From contig NC_085141.1 of NCBI RefSeq assembly GCF_024139115.2, positions 223,124,307 to 223,188,306 of the forward strand: a stretch of DNA of 64,000 nt, read 5' to 3'. Below the pieces are notes generated by a model. The model was not told the origin of the DNA. It did not search any database and saw only the letters and a list, made by a program, of their open reading frames with translations. The position numbers were made by a program, and so were the translations under genes. This DNA is from Armigeres subalbatus (taxonomy: Eukaryota > Arthropoda > Insecta > Diptera > Culicidae). Shown here piece by piece: positions 22,561-34,126 of this stretch (position 1 is its first letter; every line of letters starts with the position of its first letter).

Positions 22561-23509
22561 TGTCAGCTTGCGGTGAGCGCGTAGCCGCAGAGCATGAAGT
22601 CACTGCTGATTGCAGGGGTGCTTTCGCTGTCGGGGAACTTCTAATCGAAGAAGGATAGATCCGCCGTCGGGGACTATTCGAGTTGTTCACGATCGCGATC
22701 GAGGCGGGCGCTGAATGGCTCAAGGACGTTGAGAATCGGTTACCGGAGTAGCTTCGGGTCGTCTGGTCTCCATTGAACCGGAAGCTATATCCGTCCGGAA
22801 TCTTTGGACCGCACCGTCGGGGACTATCTGAGAAAAGTGCGAGAACATTGAAAGCTGGTGTGGTGCTGAATGGCACCAGAAAAAGATTTAAAAGGCTTAA
22901 GGCTGTGGTGTGCTTACTGGCATATGCATAAAAGGGCACGAACTATGAAGTCAAAGTGTTCAGAAGTTAATCAGAACATTGAAGAGCGGGACCGCAAAGA
23001 GTGTCGTTTTTGGAGGATTACGTTAAGTAGTGCCTATCTCCCAAAAGTAATGCTGAATGGCATTCCCGGAGGGAATGAAGGGGTTGGAGGCCAAGATGGG
23101 TTTAATGGGTATAGACAGTCACGGCTGGAGTAAAGCATTTCTTTATTGTAGAAAAAGAACCTCGTTCCTTACACCGAAGCACAATGAGGGCTTGTTTGGT
23201 AGCACATCTATTACAAGGACGATTTGATTGTCCTTCCTTCTGGGACGAATCAACCACCATGCAAAACCGCAAGCCCGCAGGAATATTTCGATCCTTAGGG
23301 TACCCGAGCAGCGCAAGTCAGACAAAAATGATTGCAGTAACTTGATTGTTACTAAATCTGGTCATATATGAGTTGCAGTAGCCTATGTGGATTGTGTGTG
23401 CTGCTAGGGTACAAAACGAATTATTATGTGTTCGATGCTATCGACGGTCTGCAAAGACTATTAATATGCATCTTTTTTTGATTCTAACTTTTCCCGTCAA
23501 CTTCTTTGT
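22560..23509. other. No recognised feature
   Basis: May include further R1 ORF2 debris up to about 22900 (frames 133 and 87 codons on opposite strands, neither with motifs). 22900-23509 shows nothing I can identify. Confidence 0.3.
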
Positions 23510-23987
23510 TGATGGTTTAGTTCGTTTTTACCTTTCTCGTATAGTTATATACCGATCGACTCAGCTCGACAAATTGAAGTGATGTCTGTGTGTGTGCGTT
23601 TTTTTTTCTTCCTATGCAATGGAGAGGAATCTGCTCAACAGACATCCTGGGTTGTCCAGGAAGTGCTGGGTTAGGGACCACCTCCAACAGCAAACGAGGG
23701 AGGCAGGACTACATCCCCGACCCGCCAATCCGTTTACAATTACAATTACAACAATTACAATTGCAAAAAATGGGGGCAGCAGGGACTTTGTCCAAGGGCT
23801 TGACGACCCCTCCCCATGGCCTCTGCTAGTTAGACCGGGACCATCGTCCCTAACCCCTAATCCCGAGGCGTCAAGCGACCCGTGCCGAGGGGATGCATGG
23901 CCAGGGGGGTGAAATAATAAGCTAGGCCTTTAACGGAGCCTGTGGGGTACCTGGGCACCCTCCACAGCAATTGTCCTTTACCGCGTC

Positions 23988-25668
23988 ATGCTGGGCTCTG
24001 GCGGGGTGGACCTCTTTTCCAGAGCAACTCGTGGGACCAAAATGGAAAACCAAGTCAATTCTTCAATTAGTTGTAGTAGTGTAGGCGGCAACCCCTTCGC
24101 AAGAGGTGGGTTGTTAAGGTCTCCGCCTAGGAGGCCAGAGGCAATAGTCGGCAGCTCAGTGCGCAGCGCCAGCGTGGGTCACTTAACCTTCCTCTCGGCT
24201 AAAAAAACGCCGGTAGAGGTTATTGACGGCCCATGGCTTGTGGAGGCGATGAACCGCAAACGCGATGGGCTTTCGGTCTTCGAGGTGGCGACGGAACAGC
24301 TGGACGCCATCATCGACTTTGCGTCATCGAAGCATAATATCAGCAAGGACCTCAAGAAGAGCTTGCTGAAACTTCGAAAGTCGATGTTGGACGCCAAGCT
24401 GGAAACGGCGGTCGGGACGGCCAAGTGCGAACCCGTGAAATCTGTGGAGTCGAGGTCTACCCAGACTGAGGCCCAAGAATTCGCGGATTTGGGCAAGGTC
24501 GAATCGACCGAGGGCGTGCCAGCGAAGACAGTGGTGCCAAAGTCTACCCAGACTGAGGCTCAAGTATTCGCGGGCACGTCGGGGGTGACTGCTCCAACGG
24601 AGCAGACACAAAAACGAGGGAGACAGTCTCCAGGGGATGAGCTCCCTGGGGGCCGCCCCAAAACGCGGAGGGTTACTACCCCGAACAAGGGTAGTTGGGC
24701 TGGGAAGCTGAACCCCGCCAGGTACCTCCAAAACCGGGGGAGGAAGGACCTGGAAAGGTCCGTCCACCCAGGAAAGACGGTGGTAAGGGGTTACGGCAGG
24801 CTGAGAGCTCTCAGCCGCCCCAGACCAGGGAAATAGAGGGGGATGATGCCTCCTGGACCCTGGTCAAGAACAAGAGGAAACCGAAGACGTCAAGGGCCGA
24901 AAAGAAGGCCCAGGCGAATGAGGGTAGCAAGAAGTCTAGGGTAGGCGCCAATCGCTCCAGGGGCGATGCCCTAGTCATCAAAACGGACGAGGCTAAGTAC
25001 TCGGACGTCTTGAAGGCGATGAGGAGTGACGTCAAGCTCGGTGAACTCGGCGCCGATGTACGTCGAATAAGACGTACCCGGATGGGCGAGATGATCCTCG
25101 AGCTAAAGCGGGGCGTCTCGCAAAAGGGCGCCGCCTTCAAGAAGTTGGCGGAGGAAGTCCCAGGCGAGACGGTCAAGGTGAGGGCACTCACGACGGAGGT
25201 GAATCTAAGGGTTAAAGACCTGGACGAGATCACCGAAGTCGAAGAGCTCGTCACGGCACTGCGGCGACAGTGTGAAGTGGAGGCGTCCACCGCATCCGTT
25301 CGGCTACGGAAAGGTCCAGCAGGGACACAGGTAGCATTGGTTCGGCTACCTCCAAGGTAGTCAAGTTAGGGAGCGTCAAGGTGGGGTGGTCGGTATGCCC
25401 TGTGGGCATATACGAGCAACCCGAAGTTTGCTTCAAGTGCCTGGAACCGGGACACAAACAATGGGACTGCAAAGGCCCTGACAGAAGCCAGCTCGGATTG
25501 GAGGGACATAAGGCACAATGCTGCACGAACCCTCCCAACTGTTTGATCTGTTCCTGCAAAGCTGTTCATGTTCCAGCAAAACCCCCATGGGGGGTTCGAA
25601 GTGCCCGGCGTTTAAGCGTGCTGCAAAATCACAGTGCAGGTAACGCAGCTAAACCTGAACCACTGTGA
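23988..25668 (+). pseudogene. R1-clade ORF1 (gag-like), frameshifted
   Basis: Nucleic-acid-binding protein of the LINE RNP. Reading starts at the ATG at 23988 (MLGSGGVDLFSRATRG); the related copy on the minus strand begins identically. Frame 3 runs to about 24770; a lesion there moves reading to frame 2 (to the stop at 25360), and another shift gives the frame 25381-25668 with the C-terminal zinc knuckles. The first knuckle, CFKCLEPGHKQWDC, is intact. The second has lost the stretch NLCRRC that is present in the minus-strand copy, leaving SQLGLEGHKAQC. STQTEAQ-type repeats are present around codons 155-195. Confidence 0.8.
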
Positions 25669-27859
25669 TGCAGCCCAGCAACTGCTGTGTCAGACAGTTG
25701 CTGAATGGGGGAAGGATAACGCCATCATAGCAGATCCTTACCGGGTACCCGCCAGGAACGGTAATTGGGTCACCGATGGGTCTAAAATGGCGGCGATATG
25801 GACAACGGGGAAATACCCAGTCCAAGAGTTGGTGTCTTCGACACACGAGGGCTTCGTCATTGCCAAAATGAACGGGGTCTTTTTCTGCAGCTGCTATGCG
25901 CCTCCTCGATGGTCGATCGAGCAGTTCGGACGAATGCTAGATTGTTTGACGGCTAACTTGATGGGGCGTAGGCTGGTGGTGATAGCGGGGGACTTCAACG
26001 CTTGGACCGTGGAATGGGGAAACCGATTCACGAATCAACGGGGGCAGATCCTGCTGGAATCACTGGCCATGTTGGATGTGGACTTGGCTAATGTCGGTAC
26101 CAAAAGTACGTACAGCTGGAACGGTACCGAGTCGATTATCGACGTTACGTTCTGGAGCCCTGGCCAAACGAGTAGTTCGAACTGGAGGGTAGATGATGGC
26201 TACACTCACAGCGACCACCTGGCGGTTCGCTACAGTATCGACTATACGACCAGCATTCAGCGGACGGAAGAAGGGGCGAGGCCTAGTCCTTGTATGTGGA
26301 AGACATCACGACGAGGTGTTTAAGGAAGCGCTCCGCCGCGAGCACAATACTCTCGGTCTGAGCGGCGAGCAGCTGGTAACAGTACTCTCGCGTGCATGCG
26401 ATGCCACGGAGGCGGATGCAGCGAGCATGCACAGAAGAGGAGCGTGTTGAACGACGGGTGGCGTTCGTGGCTGCTAGAGCCGCTCTGAAGACTAAGATTA
26501 GATCAAGCAAAAAAGCCTGCTTCGAGGGCCTGTGTCAAAGTGCCAACGCGAGTCCATGGGGTGACGCCTATAGGGTCGTAATGGCCAAGACACGTGGGGC
26601 GATGGCCCCTACAGAGCGGTCTCCAGAGATGCTGGAGAGAATCATCGCGGGGCTCTTCCCACGTCACGACCCAAGTCCCTGGCCTCCCTTTGTGGAGCTG
26701 CCACGGGCCAGGGTGGCCGACGAGGGAAGAGTAACGGTGGCGGAACTTGCGGGGATTGCACAGTCCCTTAGTGTAGGTAAGGCGCCAGAACCGGATGGTA
26801 TTCCGAACCTGGCCATCAAAACGGTAATTGCTGAGGCTCCCGAGATGTTCAGATCTGTCATGCAGAGATGCCTGGACGAGGGAGTCTTCCCTGAAGCATG
26901 TAAAAGGCAGAGCTTGGTCCTATTGCCAAAGGCGGGAAAACCACCGGGGGATCCGTCGGTATATAGACCAATATAAGGTGCTCGAGAAGATCATCCTCAA
27001 CAGGTTGTTGATACGCACGGAGGGTGCGGATGGTTTATCGAGTAATCAGTTTGGCTTCCGAAAGGGTAAGTTGACCGTAGACGCTATCTTGTCGGTTGCC
27101 AAATCCGCGGAGATAACTATCCAGCATAAGATGAGACGAATTCGCTATTGTGCAGTAGTGACTCTCGACGTGAGGAATTCTTTCAATAGTGCCAGTTTGG
27201 CTGCTATTGCAGATGCGCTCCTGCGCCTTGGAATTCCCGAGTACCTGTACAAGATTCTCGGAAGCTACTTCCAGAATTGACTACTGGTATACGACACGGA
27301 GGCGGGTCGGAAGTGCGTTGACATAACTTCAGGGGTTCCGCAAGGTTCCATACTGGGTCCGGTGTTATGGAACGTCATGTACGACGGTGTCTTGAGGTTG
27401 AAGTTCCCGGTGGGCGTGGTAATCGTCGGCTTCGCTGACGATATTACGCTGGAGGTCTACGGCGAATCGATCGAAGAGGTGGAGTTGACTGCAGCCCACT
27501 CGATCGCAATTGTGGAGGAGTGGATGAGTTCCAGGAAGTTAGAACTGGCTCACCACAAGACTGAGGTGGTTGTTGTTAACAACCGAAAGTCGGAGCAACA
27601 AGCGGTGATAAGGGCAGGCAACTGCACGGTCACCTCTGAACGCTCCATCAAACTCTTGGGGGTAATGATCGACGATAAGCTCACCTTTGGTAGCCACGTC
27701 AATTACGCCTGCAAGCGTGCCTACACAGCTATAGTGGCATTGTCCCGGATGATGTCCAATAGCTCTGCGGTTTATGCCAGCAAGCGCAAGCTTCTGGCAG
27801 GCGTTGCTCTGTCCATACTGAGGTATGGGGGCCAGCTTGGGCACGGCCCTGCATATTAA
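25634..27859 (+). pseudogene. R1-clade ORF2 (endonuclease-RT), broken
   Basis: ATG at 25634 overlaps the end of ORF1, as usual in this clade. The APE endonuclease (25634-26260) shows VIAGDFNAWTVEWG and THSDHLAVRY (catalytic SDH). Frames then change near 26230-26280, 26400 and 26970. RT blocks: GKAPEPDGIPN, NQFGFRKGKLTVD, TSGVPQGSILGPVLW after an in-frame stop at 27278-27280, and catalytic GFADDITL (FADD at 27431-27442). The sequence stops at about 27860 before the C-terminal CCHC domain. Inactive. Confidence 0.8.
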
Positions 27860-27867
27860 CTGCTACA

Positions 27868-28410
27868 CTACGACCCTGCGTATTAACTGCTGGAGCGATT
27901 GGCGCCTACCCTGGACTTCTTGTTACCCTCATTCGCCTGGGCCTTCTGTTTGGCTCTTGACGTCTTCGGTTTCCTCTTGTTCTTGACCAGAGTCCAGGAG
28001 GTGCCATCCCCCTCTATTTCCCTGGTCTGAGCGGCTGAGAGCTCTCAGCCTGCCGTAACCCCTTACCACCGTATTTTCTTGGTGGACGGACCTTTCCAGG
28101 TCCTTCCTCCTCCGGTTTTGGAGGTACCTGGCCGGGGTTCAGCTTCCTAGCCCCACTACCCTTGTTGGGAGCCTTAACCCTCCACGTTTTGGAGCGGCCC
28201 CCAGGGAGCCCATTCCCTGGAGACTGTCTCAACCGTTTTTGAGTCTGCTCCGTTGGAGCAGTCACTCCCGTGCCCGTGCCCGCGAATACTTGAGGCTCAG
28301 TCTGGGGAGACTTTGGCACCACCGTCTTCGCTGGCACGCCCTCGGTCGATTCGGCTTTCGAAGTTTCAACAAGCTCCCCTTGAGGTCCTTACTGATATTA
28401 TGCTTGGATG
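27868..28410 (-). pseudogene. R1-clade ORF1 fragment, inverted
   Basis: On the minus strand this matches the middle of the ORF1 just described (KTVVPKSPQTEPQVFAG, PGNGLPGGRSKTWRV), 28337-28014 being one open piece. It diverges from the plus-strand copy by scattered substitutions and small indels, so it is not a simple recent duplicate. Confidence 0.75.
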
Positions 28411-28414
28411 ACGC

Positions 28415-28545
28415 AAAGTACAAAACCCTTAGCTGGCGGTCGATTGTCATCGGAAGACCCGTGGAAGTGTGAGATAGGAACTTCTGAGGACCAGAGCTGT
28501 GTAGGTCGCTCCTTCCCAGATGTCAACTTACCATTTGGCAGCCCG
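28415..28545 (-). repeat. Fragment of RTE 5' region
   Basis: About 128 bp (CCCTTAGCTGGCGGTC at the left, CCATTTGGCAGCC at the right) nearly match 46603-46733, where the same sequence heads the minus-strand RTE element. Confidence 0.6.
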
Positions 28546-28559
28546 TGTGTGTATGTGTA

Positions 28560-29330
28560 TGTGTGTGCGCAAACTAATCTCATTCATTTTGTAGGCACTT
28601 ATCCTTAACCGATTTGCTTGCATGTTGCATTCGACGCGGAATCCTGTCCCATTGTTTCGTATTGAAAATTGGCCCAATCGGACTATGGACTTCGGAGTTA
28701 TAGACAAAATATATATTTTTTACAACAAAAAAAATCTCACTCACTTTTTAGGACTTACTCTTAGCCGAATTGCTCGCAACAAGTTTCATTCGAAGCAGAA
28801 TCTTATCCCATTGTTTCCTATTGAAAATTGGACAGATCGGACTTTGGGTTTTGAAGTTATGGCCAAAATTCATTTTTTACATAAGAAACACGTAGAAAAT
28901 TCTCACTCATTTTTCAGGCACTTATCCTTAACCTGCTTGCAACATGTTGCATTCGACGCGGAATCCTGTCCCATTGTTTCGTATTGAAAATTGGTCAAAT
29001 CGGACTATGGGATTCAGAATTATGGCTAAAATACATTTTTTACAAGAAAAATTCTCACTCATTTTTTAGGCACTCATTTTTTTAGGCACTTATCCTTAAC
29101 CTGCTTGCAACATGTTGCATTCGACGCGGAATCCTGTCCTATTGTTTCGTATTGAAAATTGGTCAAATCGGACTATGGGATTCAGAATTATGGCTAAAAT
29201 ACATTTTTTACAAGAAAAATTCTCACTCATTTTTTAGGCTCTTACTCTTAGCCGATTTGCCGTTACCAAGTTTCATTCGACGCAGAATCTTGTCCCATTG
29301 TTTCCTATTGAAAATTGGACAACATCACTG
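28560..29330 (-). repeat. ~160-bp tandem repeats inside the dispersed repeat
   Basis: The landmark CATTGTTTC.TATTGAAAAT recurs at about 28651, 28811, 28973, 29139 and 29295. Units at 28915-29075 and 29080-29235 are almost identical, indicating a recent duplication. The same block occurs singly at about 6155-6215. Confidence 0.75.
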
Positions 29331-29389
29331 CTAGGTGGATTAATCAGGGTTTTTCAGAAATAGTTAGTAATGATTCATGACCAGTGTTC

Positions 29390-29830
29390 CTTCAAGCCTT
29401 CAACATTCTTCGCTAATAGTCCGGCTACTGTAAAGTTGGAAGGAACTGCCGTCCAACAATTTGATTCAGTTGACGTTAATGGCTAAGAATAAAAAGCGTT
29501 CAGCAAGTTCGTTGAGCTTAGTCTGCATAGCAGGGCACTTTTTTGGACTAAGAGTGCAACGTCATCAGTCAATTTGAAATCGTTTAGGTGCTTCGTGGCT
29601 GTTGGCTGCCATAACAGCCCACGGCTTGGTTCAGGGTTAATTGTCGATTACGATTAGGAACAGTAGCGGAGATAGAATACATCTAGGGCTCACACCAGTT
29701 ACGATCTGGATAGGATCGGACAAGACCCCGCTGTGCAGCACTCTTTACGAAAAGGAATAGAGATACTCATTAGCCAGAGATAAAAGGCAATTAATTTTAA
29801 TTGCCTACACTTTTGAATAGCAGAATCTTT
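29390..29830 (-). pseudogene. LINE reverse transcriptase remnant
   Basis: Minus-strand translation gives TGVSPRCILSPLLFLIVID (about 29705-29645; consensus TGVRQGCILSP), then a degenerate catalytic region and LNELAE near 29500. At least one stop and several frameshifts. Clade not assignable with certainty. Confidence 0.6.
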
Positions 29831-30540
29831 CCGAAATAATATCATTATGAATTTCTAACAAAATCTTCTCCTAGACTACCTGAATGATATCAAAACAGAT
29901 ATCAGAAACAAAATCCCAGATTGATTTCTGAAAGAATTCCATATATCAGGTATTGGCAGATAATTGCAATATTATCATATACGAGAATACTGAGCGAAGC
30001 TAAATTTGATCTTCCTGAGACGATAACAGTAACTCCGAGGAACTCCAGCCCCGATTCGAATAAAGCAGAATGAACACTCACAATAATGAAATACTCAGAA
30101 AAATATTTACATGTGCGTAAAGATTATTATTTTATGAACGTGTGATGTTGCTTTCTGGTTTTGCTTTTATATGAATATTTGGGTCATGGCGGGCCGCATG
30201 CGTAAACTTCAACGCAATTCTCCACGAGCCGCACAAGCGGGCTTACAATATGCACGATTTAGGGTAAAGAAATATTTTTTTAAAAAATGATCATAAGGTG
30301 AAACCAATCAAACTAATTTCCAAAGCAGGGTGGTTCGTATGCGAGTATTTGAATAAATGACGGGTCTCTTGAAGTCGAAAATTGTGGCATATGTCGAGAT
30401 AAATTCCAAGTAGATATTGCATATCAGTGAATAAGAAGGTCTTCCATTGTTAACCTATGTAATATCGATATTTGTGATTGTTACATACAATATTAGCTGA
30501 GTTTACTTACCAACAATAACGAATTTCTGCAATTAACGAA
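29830..30540. other. AT-rich, nothing recognised
   Basis: Only short random frames. No repeat family seen elsewhere in the window. Confidence 0.35.
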
Positions 30541-32560
30541 TGATGCCAATCAGTGTCAGCTTGATGGGAAATTTATTCACCAACCGGGGGGGAATCAATA
30601 TTCGAATGCTTTCAAACACGAAGGAAATATCTCCTTTGTTGGTTGGATGCACTTTATTCAATTTTCAAAGCAAGCAAAAACAGGTTTCTCGTCACTCTCT
30701 CCAATTCAGCGCAACAAATTCGTCGTCAACTTCGCAACTCAGTAACCAGCTACCAGTTATCAAATCTTCCAAGTTTGAGCAGACGGCTCACGGCACTTTT
30801 TCAACTCCTCAAACCAGAAACCAGATTTTATTTGCTTCTCTTCGTCACACCTCTCCGCTTTCTGTTTCATTAAAAATTCAATAATATGAAGAGCTATAAG
30901 TTGTTCACATTCACTGCGGTAGGATTTTCTTCTTCGCGTACGATGTTTCGAATCAAACGAGGCACCCAGTGGGAAGATAATTGTGGGAGGGAAATTTCAC
31001 TTTGAGTGTTTTACTAATTTTCACACAATCTGCACGTTCGAAGTCTTGGAAGCGTTTAATCGGCATCGGTTGGAGGAATTTCCCTCGATGCTCTTCACCT
31101 TTTGGGCTGTAAAAAGTGTCATCAATTTCCTACAAGACAGGTGATGATCTCATCGGTGCTTTTACCTCTATCACAGTACGTTCAGCACTTGCTCGAAAGT
31201 GTAGACAATGGTTCCTTTTTATGGTATCGTAACGGCTTATGCATAAATTTTCACCCAATTGGTCATGCCTTCGATTTCGCGCACTAATCACTTTGCCTTT
31301 TTTATGACAAGGTTCGTCACTTTGCTTCACTGGAATCTTTTGTACGTACCTACATGTACCGTTGCGTTGCACTTGATTGGATATAACTCCTCACTGCACC
31401 GAATGTACTGTGATTACTGTAAATTATGCATTCGTTGGTCCTTGTCACACTGACTCCACCATTTAATCCATAAGGCCAAGCTGAAGAATTCCAAAATCAC
31501 CAAAAAATACACTGATTAGTCCCAGAACCTTTTTGCAATAGAACACAGTCTAATCTCGACGACTGGAAGGCGACCGCGAAACAACCGTAACGAATTAGTC
31601 TGCGTCCGACGAGCGTTCCCAACGAACTGATGGTTGCGCAAAGCCGTGGAGCAGCGAAAACCAACGGAAAGCCTCAACGCTGGCTACAGTGGACGCAATC
31701 GAAGAGCAAGGAACCACGACCAGACGCGCAGAGGTGGGCACAACGAAATAAATCGGATTTTAATCGAACCGGTGTTCATCAGATGATATGCTACGAAGTA
31801 GTGAAATTTACTCGATTTCAAAGTTGTCCTATTTTAATTACAGAAGAACTTCACTTACCGAAGAATTCAAGTCAGTCTTCAAGACGATTGCTTCGGTCAC
31901 TGTGAGCCAACAGCGCAGATCAGATTCGCTGGTCGCGTGTACGATGCAGTGCAAGATGAATTCGGTGTTGCGGAGAGCGTTACCTTGGAAAACATGGTGC
32001 TCACTCTGTTGGATCTGTCTCGAGAGAGCGCGCGCGCTTTAGCTCGAGAAGCCAACTTTCATATCGCGGAGTCGAACGGCAGTTTGTATGCCCGTCTTAC
32101 GCTGACTCTGCTTTGCGTTTTGAGTAGGCTTAGCGGATTTTTTCTTCCAGTTTTTTTTGCCTTCTAGGAGACTGGTTCGTAGCCAGTGTTAAGGAGTGTG
32201 GATGGAAAATGGTACGAAAGTGTTGATTCATGTTCGCATCAGATTGAAGCCTACGCGTGGCTTGATTATTGTTGATTGAAGCATGAAAGTTGATAATATG
32301 GCAAATCTTATACTGTTTTTCCTAATTGAAAATAAATAAGATCGTTAAATGTATTCAATATGTCAATAAGTCAGAATATTATGTGAATGTATTTTGAATC
32401 GTTTGAGGTAATACACTCAACCCTCTTTTTAGGTCACTTATTGGGGGGACGTAATCCGAATGTGACGTAAAAAGAATTCGTGCTAAAATTTCTAGTATTT
32501 CACTTAATTTATTGATCGCTGGATACTTTTAAATACATTCACTTGCGTCTTACATGAGGT
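30540..32560. other. Non-repetitive stretch, possible host exon/UTR sequence
   Basis: Mixed base composition, higher GC at 31,550-32,100, and no resemblance to the repeats around it. Frames: 30540-30884 plus (114 codons), 31130-31372 minus (80), 31630-31905 plus (91); none has a domain I recognise. A pyrimidine tract followed by CTAG at about 32,140-32,168 resembles a splice acceptor on the plus strand. It could be the start of a host gene, but no coding exon can be claimed. Confidence 0.3.
31596..31630 (-). promoter_or_regulatory. Candidate core promoter (Inr + DPE)
   Basis: On the minus strand TCAGTT (31630-31625) fits the arthropod initiator TCAKTY except at the last base. At +28 counted from its A (31628) lies AGACT, close to the downstream promoter element. 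No TATA box at -30. Spacing is the correct one, but such pairs also occur by chance and in LINE internal promoters. Confidence 0.3.
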
Positions 32561-32576
32561 ATTGTAAGATCTCTCC

Positions 32577-33164
32577 AAATCCAGGCATCTGAGATGTTAT
32601 AAGATCTCCAAATTGTCCTGGAGTTTGAATCAAATTATCTACCAAATCAACCAAGGCTTCCACGATGTCCCCAGTCTTTCACTTCCATCTCAAGTCCAGG
32701 TATATGAGATGTTGAAAGATCTTCAAATTGTCCTGGAGTTTAAATCAAATGGTCTATCGAATCAACCAAAGCTTTCATGATGTCCCAAGCCGTGGTATCA
32801 AATTAATTCTGTCCTCCGAAGATTTTTATTTCATTTGCGTCTCAAAACAAGACATATGAGATGTTGTAAGATCTCCAAATTGTCCTGAAGTTTGAATCAA
32901 ATGATCTACCGAATCAACCAAGGCTTTCATTCCCAGCCTCGGTGTCAATCCAATATAGTCCTCCGATTATTTTGCTTCCACTTGCGTCTTCAATTCTTGC
33001 ATGTATGAAGTTGTAAGATCTCCAAATTGTCCTGGAGTTTGAATCAAATGGTCTACCGAATCCACTGAGGCTTCCACGATGTCCCCAGCCGCGTTGTCAG
33101 CCCAATTTTGTCTTCTGAGTATTGGTCTTTTCACTAACGTCTCAAATACAGGCATATGAGATGT
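32577..33164 (-). repeat. ~145-bp satellite, block 1
   Basis: Landmarks GATCTCCAAATTGTCCTGGA, GTTTGAATCAAATGGTCTAC and ATCAACCAAGGCTTCCACGA recur at about 32607, 32730, 32871 and 33019 (spacing 123-148 bp). The array resumes after the inserted LINE at 36007 and again at 42223. Strand is arbitrary. Confidence 0.8.
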
Positions 33165-33699
33165 TTTTTTTTTTTTCTTCCTAAACAATGGAGGGGGAAT
33201 CTGCTCAACAGACATCCTGGGTTGACCAGGAAGTGCTGGGTTAGGGGCCACCTCCAATGAGGGAGGCAGGGCTGCATCCCCGACCAGCTAAACCGTTTCC
33301 ATTGCCGCCAAGCCCATCGTCCCTTCGGTACAACCAGAAAGTAATGCTTCAAAGGGGGCCAGTGCATGACGCACCCTCGAGGTTAGCTGCGTGTCCTTGC
33401 AGCATCGAACATCGTGACTCGCTTTTTTAGAAGAACACCATGGTATCGTGCCAGCGCATTGCCGGCTTTCCAGGTGGCCTTACCACGCCCTATGTCCTCG
33501 GAAGGTGGGCAGGGTCGACTTCGCGCCTGCTTCCCTCTGCACGACTGGTATCAAGAATGATGATGCCGCGTGCACCCCAAATTGACCTTTCTGCGATAGG
33601 GCCTATTCGCCAGCACACAGAGGGACTTGCCGACGCGAGGCCTACGCCTGCCCCAGCCTTGACGAGGACCCCTTTCCGTCCTCGGGCTCGGAACCCGCC

Positions 33700-34126
33700 C
33701 GGTTGACCGACGCCGCCTAAGCGACGATACCATGTTGTTCTTCGCGCGGCCACTTGTTCGATAAAAGGATCGAGTTCGACCATAGAGCATGACCACCGGT
33801 ATGACCCATGAAGCCGACTCCGATCCCTTGGACCACCTCTTATTTGCGCCTGAACTAGCCATCCTTGAGTCCACGCGCCACCTTCTGTGTAGCTCCGAGA
33901 CGATTTGGGCGATAGCCTATAAAACGGCGTTCCAGCCAACTTCGTCTTTACACATCCTCCGAACTAGGTTGTCCGGGGTAGTGTCCAGACCACATGTGGC
34001 AAGCATGTGGTCACGCATTGCGCGAAAACGTGAGCACACGAACAACACGTGTTCCACCGTTTCCTCTAAACCTGCGCACACCAAACACTCGGGCGAAGCC
34101 GAGCAAGCCAGCTGCTTTACCTGCAC
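33700..34126 (-). pseudogene. R1-clade ORF2 C-terminal remnant
   Basis: The frame 34126-33917 starts MQVKQLACS, a hybrid of the ORF2 start (MQVTQLNL in the other copy) and the far C-terminus, and then shows CLVCAGLEETVEHVLFVC, the CCHC-like domain that ends R1 ORF2. The deletion junction lies in the first few codons, where both parents share GTGCAGGTAA.GCAGCT, suggesting a microhomology-mediated deletion or template jump. Confidence 0.7.

Larger units (their letters stand above)
23607..28545 (+). mobile_element. Rearranged R1-clade LINE insertion
   Basis: Four pieces. 23607-23769 is the 3' end of the LINE with its poly(A) on the minus strand (T-run at the left). 23770-27865 is the 5' UTR, ORF1 and most of ORF2 on the plus strand. 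27868-28410 is an ORF1 fragment on the minus strand. 28415-28545 matches the 5' region of the RTE element at 46603-46733. The head-to-head join of the 5' end (GGGGGCAGCAGGGACTTTG) with the reversed 3' end is what twin-priming inversion produces. Insertion into (TG)n recalls Waldo-type R1 elements, which are known to prefer ACAY repeats. Confidence 0.7.
23510..29355 (-). repeat. Dispersed (CA)n-containing repeat split by an R1 insertion
   Basis: Read on the minus strand, 29355-28545 begins ATTAATCCACCTAGCAGTGATG and reaches a (CA)n microsatellite. The same repeat resumes at 23606-23510 with CACACACACAGACATCACTT...GAGCTGAGTCGATCGGTATA...CGAGAAAGG. The order matches the uninterrupted copy at 41095-41820. 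The 23607-28545 block is therefore an insertion in the microsatellite. Confidence 0.7.

Noticed and set aside
24324..25290. 147- and 159-codon minus-strand frames
   Set aside because: Antisense shadows of R1 ORF1.
33490..33939. 149- and 107-codon minus-strand frames and an 88-codon plus-strand frame
   Set aside because: They cover the 3' end of the deleted R1 element (ORF2 C-terminus and UTR) in shifted frames; no independent gene.
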